From a virus, in IMG/VR virus record IMGVR_UViG_3300042310_000286, positions 1-31,900 of that record: 31,900 nt of DNA. One strand, 5' to 3'. This document shows, piece by piece, positions 25,850 through 31,900 of the stretch. Position 1 is the stretch's first letter. Each line of letters starts with the position of its first letter. Under the pieces are notes generated by a model. The model ran no database searches. It saw nothing but the letters and a program-made list of their open reading frames with translations, and was not told the origin of the DNA. Both the position numbers and the translations under genes were made by a program.

Positions 25850-26483
25850 ATGTAATGAAGAAAAAATGGTTTGTTATTTCGGTTTTCACAAAAGGAGTAA
25901 AGACGGTAAACGAGGTTCTTGTAAGGAATGTGAAAGTAAAAAAATTAAAGAATGGAGACAAAATAATCCTGAAAAATTAAAATTACAAAAACAAAGATAC
26001 CTTAAAAAATATCCTCAAAAAAATTTAAATAGAGGTAAAGAATATAGAAAAAATAATAAAGAAAAAGTAATTGATCGGTCAACTAAATGGAGAATATCCA
26101 ATTCTGGATATGCATCAATTTATTATCAAATTAATAAAAATAAACTAAATAAACAAATTTTAATTAAGAAAAAAAATGACATAATTTTTAATTTAAAATG
26201 TAATTGCCGAAGTAAAATAAATAAAATATTAGGATCAAAAAAATTTGAAAAAACATTTGAAATTATTGGTTGTACTCCACAATTCTTAAAAGAACATTTA
26301 GAAAATCAATTTATTAATGGTATGGATTGGGGTAATCACGGATTATTTGGGTGGCATATTGACCACATTATCCCGTTATCATCCGCAAAGACGGAAGAAG
26401 AACTATATAAGTTATGTCATTACTCTAACCTACAACCACTATGGGCTGAAGATAATTTAAAAAAAGGTAGTAAAATTATATAG
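25827..26483 (+). CDS. HNH homing endonuclease
   Basis: A 218-aa protein with an N-terminal zinc-ribbon (CTKCNEEK ... CKEC, Cys residues at 5, 8, 33 and 36), a long Lys/Asn-rich helical linker (about 40-130) and a C-terminal HNH module: FGWHIDHIIPLSSA, then HYSNLQPLWAEDN and LKKGS. These are the residues of the H-N-H/N nuclease fold (the His-Asp-His triad, Asn in NLQPL, and Asn-Leu-Lys). Such proteins are commonly free-standing homing endonucleases in phage genomes. Its base composition is strikingly A-rich, unlike the flanking helicase. It overlaps the RHH gene by 23 bases and is followed by about 100 bases of non-coding DNA. Confidence 0.85.
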   Translation: METKICTKCNEEKMVCYFGFHKRSKDGKRGSCKECESKKIKEWRQNNPEKLKLQKQRYLKKYPQKNLNRGKEYRKNNKEKVIDRSTKWRISNSGYASIYYQINKNKLNKQILIKKKNDIIFNLKCNCRSKINKILGSKKFEKTFEIIGCTPQFLKEHLENQFINGMDWGNHGLFGWHIDHIIPLSSAKTEEELYKLCHYSNLQPLWAEDNLKKGSKII

Positions 26484-26586
26484 TGATATCAACAGGGGGG
26501 ATTTGGTGGAAGAGATGCTTAATTCAATCAACAATGTCGGGTAATTTAAAGATTACTGGATATTTATAGATAACCCCATAAATTAT
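26484..26586 (+). promoter_or_regulatory. Leader of the SOD-fusion gene with TATTTAT motif and possible coding remnant
   Basis: The 103-base gap holds GTAAT...ATTAC (26541-26556) and then GGATATTTATAGATAACC, with TATTTAT at 26561-26567, 19 bases before the ATG at 26587. The first 60 bases read in one frame as SDINRGDLVEEMLNSINNVG and stop, which looks protein-like. Confidence 0.4.
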
Positions 26587-28137
26587 ATGCGGTTTTTACA
26601 TATGAAAAAAATAGAAAACAAAATTAAAATATTAACAGAGAAGATAAAGGATCAAAACGAAACGAAAAACGAAATACTTTTTTTAAATGAAATGAAAAAA
26701 ATAGGAATAGAGAAATTACCCTACTCCTACTCAGCCTTAAAACAATTCATAGATCCCGAAACAATGTCTTACCATTATAATAAACATTATAAGGGTTATG
26801 TTGATAAGTTAAATGACGCACTTAGTAAGAAAAACTATGGTGACTTAGATTTAGAACAGATTGTCAGAACAATTAATAAGTTTGACAAGACAATTAGGAA
26901 TAACGCCGGAGGTGCTTTCAATCACGCCCTTTTTTGGAAGATGTTATCCCCAACCGAACAGAAATGTAATGGTAAGATATTAGCAAAAATCAAAAAAGAT
27001 TTTAAATCGTTTAGGGAATTTAAAACGGAATTTGAAGATAAATCAAAAACCAATTTTGGTAGTGGTTGGGTTTGGTTAGTCCTAACAAAGAGAGGAACTC
27101 TTAAAATTATGACAACTCCTAACCAAGATAATCCGCTTATGAATATTATTGATAATGGTGGTTATCCTTTATTGGGGTTAGATCTATGGGAACATGCCTA
27201 TTATTTAAAATACAGAAACAAAAAAGACGAATACATTAAGAACTTTTGGAAAGCGGTTAATTGGGAATTCGTAAATAAATTATTTGAAATGAAAGTATTT
27301 TCAAAAATTAATGAAACAACTATGTTAAAACAAGTTATTGTGGAGTCCGTATCGGAATCTTGCTCAAAATCAGACAATGAATCAATTAGATTTATGTTCA
27401 ACATCAATCCCATAGTGAAACAAATATACAGATATGGAATTGATTCGGCACTTAAAAGTGTTTTTAGTGAAAATTATTACGAAAGAGGTGAAGCTGGTGG
27501 TGGTGAAATGTCGGGCGTTTATAATTTAGAGGGTGAGGGTAGATCAGTTTTAAATAAAATGAATACCAATTACTCTTGTTTTTGTATTCTAATGAAGGAT
27601 ATAAATAAATTATTATTATCTTTAAATCAACCTACTTTAGATTTAATTGGTCAAACACCAAAGAAACAAATTGACGAAGTTAATAGAATGGTTAGCATTA
27701 TTGACCAATTTAAATTCAGAATATTCGCAACCAAATCAAAAACATTTCAAAACATATTATCAACTTTATCACAAAATAACAAATTGGGTGATTCAAGGGA
27801 AGACAAGACCGTCGTTAATTTAAAGAAAATATTTGGTGATAATAATGTTATTAAAGTTGGTAAGTTGGGTGATAAAGATGATATGATTGGTGGTATTGAC
27901 GCTGAGATTATGGTTGATGGTAAAAAACAAACCGCTCAGATTAAACCATTTAAAAGTTACACAAATAAGGATGGTAAATACACCATATTCGGAACTGCCA
28001 ATGTTAAATCATATAAAACCGATTTATTAATATTCATAAAATATAACAATGATATGTTAATATTTAATAACGATAAAACTAAAATAGTTGGTGGTAATTT
28101 TGTTTTTGACGAAAGTTCATTAATTTATCCCAAATAA
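26587..28137 (+). CDS. Fe/Mn superoxide dismutase fused to a PD-(D/E)XK-like domain
   Basis: A 516-aa fusion. Residues 43-238 are a full Fe/Mn SOD: metal ligands His63 (SYHYNKH), His113 (FNHALFW), Asp199 and His203 (LDLWEHAYY) are intact, as is the gateway Tyr71. NNAGGAFNH and NQDNPL (Gln180) follow the Mn-SOD pattern, so Mn or a cambialistic metal is predicted. Residues 240-400 are helical and unassigned. Residues 402-455 contain DSRED, GGIDAEI and AQIKPF, which fit the E...D...(E/Q)xK pattern of PD-(D/E)XK nucleases (Glu405, Asp438, Gln451, Lys453). The SOD converts superoxide; the second domain may be a nuclease or a structural remnant. A start at ATG 26602 is also possible. It lies between the HNH gene and a gp13-like neck gene; virion or packaging roles are speculative. 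Confidence 0.85.
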   Translation: MRFLHMKKIENKIKILTEKIKDQNETKNEILFLNEMKKIGIEKLPYSYSALKQFIDPETMSYHYNKHYKGYVDKLNDALSKKNYGDLDLEQIVRTINKFDKTIRNNAGGAFNHALFWKMLSPTEQKCNGKILAKIKKDFKSFREFKTEFEDKSKTNFGSGWVWLVLTKRGTLKIMTTPNQDNPLMNIIDNGGYPLLGLDLWEHAYYLKYRNKKDEYIKNFWKAVNWEFVNKLFEMKVFSKINETTMLKQVIVESVSESCSKSDNESIRFMFNINPIVKQIYRYGIDSALKSVFSENYYERGEAGGGEMSGVYNLEGEGRSVLNKMNTNYSCFCILMKDINKLLLSLNQPTLDLIGQTPKKQIDEVNRMVSIIDQFKFRIFATKSKTFQNILSTLSQNNKLGDSREDKTVVNLKKIFGDNNVIKVGKLGDKDDMIGGIDAEIMVDGKKQTAQIKPFKSYTNKDGKYTIFGTANVKSYKTDLLIFIKYNNDMLIFNNDKTKIVGGNFVFDESSLIYPK

Positions 28138-28161
28138 AGATATTTATAGAAAACTACTTAT
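28138..28161 (+). promoter_or_regulatory. TATTTAT motif before the gp13-like gene
   Basis: Plus strand AGATATTTATAGAAAACTAC, motif 28141-28147, ends 14 bases before the ATG at 28162. The motif extends the same GATATTTATAG pattern seen before the SOD-fusion gene. Confidence 0.4.
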
Positions 28162-29286
28162 ATGGCAACGATACCAGAACCGGAAAGAACCAAAATTTTT
28201 ACACAAGTGAAACACCTTTTGGGTGCTCCCGTTAGATCGGTTGAGATTGAAGATGAACAGATGGACTCCTTAATGGACTTCTCAATTCAAGATTACGGAC
28301 AGTATGTTCAGGATTGGTTAATTGAATCACAATGGACATCCTTATATAACTTAAATTTGGACACACAATCTCTATCTAGGGCTTTAATAACCAAAAGTCT
28401 AGATTGGGAAACTAGATACACATACGCATATTCCAAGATCGTTGGATTACAGGCGGGTGGTGACTGGGTTTTAAAGAAAGATTATATCCAATTGGTTAAA
28501 AATCAACAAATTTATGAAATTCCTGCGGGTAGAGAAATAAATGAATTACTATGGTTTACGCCATCAACACTTAATAATGTGTTCTTTGATCCTTGGTCAT
28601 TCGGTGGTTTAGGTTCAGGTGGTTTAGGTGGATCAGGTGGATTCGCACAAATGGGGACTGCCGGTGGTTCATACTTTATGACACCAGTATTTGATATGTT
28701 ACTTAGAATGCAAGAGGTTAATATACAAAGAAGGATTATTGCCGGTGATTTAACTTATAGAATAACCGCCCTTCCCGGTGGAAAGAAAGCGATTCACTTA
28801 ATGCAGACACCAGGTGGTAAGTTTGACTTTGGTAATGCTCAAATGACACAAGGAAAGATTTGGTATTGGTATTATGATACCGAAGGTGCCGATAAAGACA
28901 AATGTTTAAAAGATAATCCCGATATTATTAAACTACCATCCGATGTTCCGTTTGACGAAGTGGCTTGGGTAGATTTAAATAACCCATCTAGACAATGGGT
29001 GAGAAGATGGTTTATCGCATATGTTAAAGAAACATTGGCAAGGATTAGAGGTAAGTATAGTGGTAATCTTAAAACCCCCGATTCTGAACTGACCTTAGAT
29101 TACACATCTTTAGCAACAGAAGCGAAAGATGAAAAAACCAAATTGATTGAGGAATTAATTGGTGCTGAGGGTAGATTGACAAGATTGAAACCTGAAAAAG
29201 TTATGGAGAGGGAGGCATTAATTGCTGAAAATCTTAACAAACAATTAAAATTCAGAGCGTTCCCAAGACCTTTATATGTAATTTAA
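28162..29286 (+). CDS. gp13-like neck protein
   Basis: A 374-aa protein. The N-terminus (FTQVKHLLGAPVRSVEIEDE, then QMDSLMDFSIQDYGQYV) matches the gp13/neck pattern 'LGaP...ve.tDeqld....A...y'. The C-terminal region RQWVRRWFIAYVKETLARIR (280-299) and the following GKYSG and ALIAENLNKQL segments are also family-like. Residues about 149-167 form a Gly/Ser-rich loop (FGGLGSGGLGGSGGFAQMG), probably an exposed insertion. Gp13-type proteins form a dodecameric neck ring on the portal after DNA packaging. The start lies 14 bases downstream of a TATTTAT motif. The gene is on the opposite strand to the gp14/15-like genes. Confidence 0.7.
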   Translation: MATIPEPERTKIFTQVKHLLGAPVRSVEIEDEQMDSLMDFSIQDYGQYVQDWLIESQWTSLYNLNLDTQSLSRALITKSLDWETRYTYAYSKIVGLQAGGDWVLKKDYIQLVKNQQIYEIPAGREINELLWFTPSTLNNVFFDPWSFGGLGSGGLGGSGGFAQMGTAGGSYFMTPVFDMLLRMQEVNIQRRIIAGDLTYRITALPGGKKAIHLMQTPGGKFDFGNAQMTQGKIWYWYYDTEGADKDKCLKDNPDIIKLPSDVPFDEVAWVDLNNPSRQWVRRWFIAYVKETLARIRGKYSGNLKTPDSELTLDYTSLATEAKDEKTKLIEELIGAEGRLTRLKPEKVMEREALIAENLNKQLKFRAFPRPLYVI

Positions 29287-29287
29287 T

Positions 29288-29623
29288 ATGGCGATAGTTC
29301 GTTCAATACCAAAAGAAAAGTTAGTTGGTGGTAGAGTTGTAAGAACCTCAGAAGTTGTTGTTATGTCAGAAGGTAGTTACTCTACCAATGGTGAAAGTTT
29401 AGTTGTTATTAAAGATATTGATTTTTGTAAGATAAAATTAAACTCAGCAACAACAGACCATATAAGAGTTAAGTCATTAACAAATACTTTGATTATACCA
29501 GATCTTGGTAAGATTGATGGTATATATGACGAAATTACTTTAAATTCCGAGTCCTGTGCTGAGTTTTATTTCGTATTGGATACTTGGTATATCACATCGA
29601 GTGATGGACTGAAAGCGTCTTAA
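29288..29623 (+). CDS. Unknown small beta-rich protein, probable virion component
   Basis: A 111-aa protein starting one base after the gp13-like stop, so it is probably co-translated. The composition is beta-rich with many short strands (VVVMSEGSYS, SLVVIKDIDFCKIKLN, LIIPDLGKIDG, EFYFVLDTWYIT). No signal peptide or catalytic motif is seen. Such small beta proteins beside neck genes are often head-decoration or neck-fibre proteins, but no family is recognised. Its TAA overlaps the convergent polymerase stop in TTAA at 29620-29623. Confidence 0.75.
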   Translation: MAIVRSIPKEKLVGGRVVRTSEVVVMSEGSYSTNGESLVVIKDIDFCKIKLNSATTDHIRVKSLTNTLIIPDLGKIDGIYDEITLNSESCAEFYFVLDTWYITSSDGLKAS

Positions 29624-31900
29624 ACATATTCAGCCCACCCCTCTTCTGCAAGTTCGTACATATAATTAGGTGAGACCCCAATTCTATCCCAAAATTTAAC
29701 TTCGCCCTCTGACATTGCCATAACTTCATCCAAGTCATCTTGGTCTCCAATATCAATTGGTTGTCCATTTATTAATTCGCACTGAATTTTAGTGAATATA
29801 CCTCTACTTTCAGGGTCGGTAACCAATAATTGTTCCCTAACTTCATCCTTAAATACAACCAATAAAGGTTCAATCTTCTTATTGAATGTGGTAATTGCTC
29901 TGGGAACATTATAATCCCCCAACATATCAGGATTATTCTCCAATTCATTAGCGTCCAATAGATAACAATTAATCATAACACCAAGATCTTGTACTGGCAT
30001 TGGTTTTCCGTTATTTATTTCATATAATCTTTCATCTTCTTTTTCCGCCTTTGTTTTTGTTTTTGTTATCTTTTGAACATCCCCGTGAGATGACTTGGTA
30101 CCGTTATTTACATAATAAATAACATCACCCAAATTAACTTTAAGATTGTTTTGTATTGCCAATTCAAGATATGCCATTCTACTCATAGCGTGACCCGCCT
30201 TTGTCTTAGTATTAACCCTAAGTTTATAGTCATCTATGGACATTTTTACCTTAGCTCTTTGAGCGATCTTTTTAAGAGGTATTTCTTGGTTAAATATTTT
30301 TTGTAGATATTCATAATACCACTCAATGAATTCCTGACCATTACCTTCAAGTAACATCTTAATACCCTTATCAAGAAAGTCCTCAATATATATGGGAAGT
30401 TTCTTTGATTTAATGGAGTTACCAGTTAATTTAACTTTACCATTGTTTTCCAATGTTGCGTAATTCTTACGAGAAAGATTTATACAGGATTTCCAAGTTC
30501 CATCGCAATCTAAGCCCATCTCACCTTTCATAAACAAATCATTATATTCGGCAACATCGGCATCATAACCACGATATTCTTTACCCTCTTTAACCAACCA
30601 ATTAAGACCTTTGCCGATATAAATCCTATCATCCACTCCACCATCAGGTAACGAGAAATTAACCCCGTCTGTGTCCATTACAAGTGGTGTATATCCTTTT
30701 TTCATAAAGAAACTAATCATCTGACGAAGATATTGTCTTCCGGTACAGGTAATTCTTTCCCCTTGATTAATGTCACCCCAATTAAATACCAATGGAGCAC
30801 TTAACGATCCGAAGAAGGCGTTAATGAAAATCTTAATCGGTAATTGCTTTCTATCATACGATAATGATTTTTTCTTATCAATCTTTTTATATTCGGAAGA
30901 TAAGTTCTTATACATAATACGGGTACTTCTGAAATAAGCCAAAAGTCCTTTCATCACCCCCGTTACATCACATTCAGGAAATACGTCATGAACCAACTGA
31001 ATGGATGGGTATAGAGATGAAAAGTCCAACTTGAGAACATCCTTTGAATAACCCACTTTTAGTAGTCGTGATAACCCTCCTACGAATTCTCTCTTTGATT
31101 CTTTTTGGGGAATTGCCAATTTATGTTTATAAGACCAAGCAAGCATTATCATTCGCCATAATGTTGCAGTTCCCATTGTTGATACCCTCTCATATGTTGT
31201 TGGTACCATTGATGCCAGAAGAAACGTCCCTTGATTGAATTCATCATCCACCAACAGAGTTTCCTCCAAGTCATCATCAAGATATCTCTCAACGATCTCA
31301 TCACCTTCTACTTTTATGTATGTACCGGGAAAACGTTCATCCAAATCATCAAACGCAGGATTATCTGCCTTCTTATACTTTCCGTTTTTAACATTTAACC
31401 AATATTCGTCCTTTTTAGCATACATCTCACCAATATTCTCGTGAGAGATATATACACGATCTTCAGCCTCGGCATCAATGTATTGGGTGATATATTTTAG
31501 ACCCGCAGATTTAATGTTGGAGTTGATTGCTTGTGCTCTCCTAACCGAGTGAATAATATCAATAACATTATAACCCCACATTCCAACCTGATTATATGTC
31601 TCAACCTCATTGGCGAGTTTTAACATATTCTCCCGTTGTGAGATTGTTTGTTCGGGATTTAATGTCTTACAGGTTCTTTTGATATCAATGTTTAACGCTT
31701 TACATCTCTCAAATATCCAAACCCAATCAAAGTTCGCGGAGTTATATCCACCGATAATGGATGGTTTAACTTCGTCAATAACCCTGAAAAATTCTATTAA
31801 TCCTTCTCTTTCTTGTTCTTCGTTGGAACATTCAATTACTCTCTGTAATCCTTTATTGGTTTTAATCCCAATCATAAATATACGACCATCCTTTGGTTCA
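29620..31900 (-). CDS. Family B DNA polymerase (partial, N-terminus off the right edge)
   Basis: The frame is open to the right edge; translation just inside it reads EPKDGRIFMIGIKTNKG, which normally follows the ExoI 'DIET' motif, so the true start is beyond the window and the ATG at 31875 is internal. Counting from that Met: ExoII YNSANFDW (Asp50), ExoIII-like YLDDDLEE (about 198-205), polymerase motif A LDFSSLYPSIQ (Asp284), motif B KQLPIKIFINAFFG (Lys348, Asn352), motif C MDTDGVNF (Asp401, Asp403) and RKNYATL with GNSIKSKKLP. It replicates phage DNA with 3'-5' proofreading. Motif C has Gly where most relatives have Ser. Residues about 150-195 look like an extra loop between the exonuclease motifs. 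It is convergent with the 111-aa gene. Confidence 0.93.
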   Translation of the reverse strand, partial: EPKDGRIFMIGIKTNKGLQRVIECSNEEQEREGLIEFFRVIDEVKPSIIGGYNSANFDWVWIFERCKALNIDIKRTCKTLNPEQTISQRENMLKLANEVETYNQVGMWGYNVIDIIHSVRRAQAINSNIKSAGLKYITQYIDAEAEDRVYISHENIGEMYAKKDEYWLNVKNGKYKKADNPAFDDLDERFPGTYIKVEGDEIVERYLDDDLEETLLVDDEFNQGTFLLASMVPTTYERVSTMGTATLWRMIMLAWSYKHKLAIPQKESKREFVGGLSRLLKVGYSKDVLKLDFSSLYPSIQLVHDVFPECDVTGVMKGLLAYFRSTRIMYKNLSSEYKKIDKKKSLSYDRKQLPIKIFINAFFGSLSAPLVFNWGDINQGERITCTGRQYLRQMISFFMKKGYTPLVMDTDGVNFSLPDGGVDDRIYIGKGLNWLVKEGKEYRGYDADVAEYNDLFMKGEMGLDCDGTWKSCINLSRKNYATLENNGKVKLTGNSIKSKKLPIYIEDFLDKGIKMLLEGNGQEFIEWYYEYLQKIFNQEIPLKKIAQRAKVKMSIDDYKLRVNTKTKAGHAMSRMAYLELAIQNNLKVNLGDVIYYVNNGTKSSHGDVQKITKTKTKAEKEDERLYEINNGKPMPVQDLGVMINCYLLDANELENNPDMLGDYNVPRAITTFNKKIEPLLVVFKDEVREQLLVTDPESRGIFTKIQCELINGQPIDIGDQDDLDEVMAMSEGEVKFWDRIGVSPNYMYELAEEGWAEYV

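Noticed and set aside
26490-26580. tRNA-like appearance (GGGGGG start, GGTGGAAGAG, ACCCC end)
   Set aside because: No GGTTCGAATCC-like T arm, no clear anticodon stem and no consistent cloverleaf pairing.
31874-31880. TATTTATG at 31875 as a promoter and start for the polymerase
   Set aside because: The frame continues upstream as EPKDGRIF, which is the expected residue run after the ExoI motif, so the site is internal coding sequence.

Overview
The window is part of a large, AT-rich genome (roughly one third G+C by eye) of a contractile-tailed, T4-like bacteriophage. It carries a tail sheath, tail tube, gp26-type chaperone/baseplate protein, tape-measure candidate, gp53-like baseplate wedge, neck proteins and a family B DNA polymerase. 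Almost no start codon has a Shine-Dalgarno sequence; the leaders are A/T-rich, as in Bacteroidetes (Flavobacteriia-like) hosts, so a phage of that phylum is the most likely source. This host call is inference.

Layout. From 22730 down to the left edge lies a long minus-strand morphogenesis cluster. In transcription order it holds: gp14-like neck protein, a 121-aa unknown, a gp15-like tail completion protein, (after a short plus-strand repressor-like gene) tail sheath, a 36-aa peptide, a HAD-family phosphatase, tail tube, a free-standing homing endonuclease, the gp26-like protein with an apparent frameshift extension, the tape-measure candidate with three internal repeats, a 1540-aa structural protein with an OmpA-like segment, a gp53-like wedge protein, and a giant baseplate/tail protein that runs off the left edge (more than 1813 aa). 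On the plus strand, 22735-29623 holds an SNF2 helicase interrupted by an intein, a small ribbon-helix-helix protein, an HNH endonuclease, an Fe/Mn superoxide dismutase fused to a nuclease-like domain, a gp13-like neck protein and a small beta-rich protein. A family B DNA polymerase on the minus strand runs off the right edge.

How the parts work together. The sheath, tube, tape measure, chaperone and baseplate genes build the contractile tail; the gp13/14/15-like genes join it to the head. The polymerase and SNF2 helicase serve replication and recombination. Three homing endonuclease families (EDxHD-type, HNH, and LAGLIDADG inside the intein) occur in 32 kb.

Most notable points: (1) the intein has Phe at position 1 and the Trp/Cys/Thr triplet of class 3 inteins; (2) a complete Mn-type SOD is fused to a PD-(D/E)XK-like domain; (3) a +1 or -2 frameshift at a T6 run probably makes a tail chaperone fusion; (4) a TATTTAT motif precedes most transcription-unit starts in the correct orientation and may be a late promoter.
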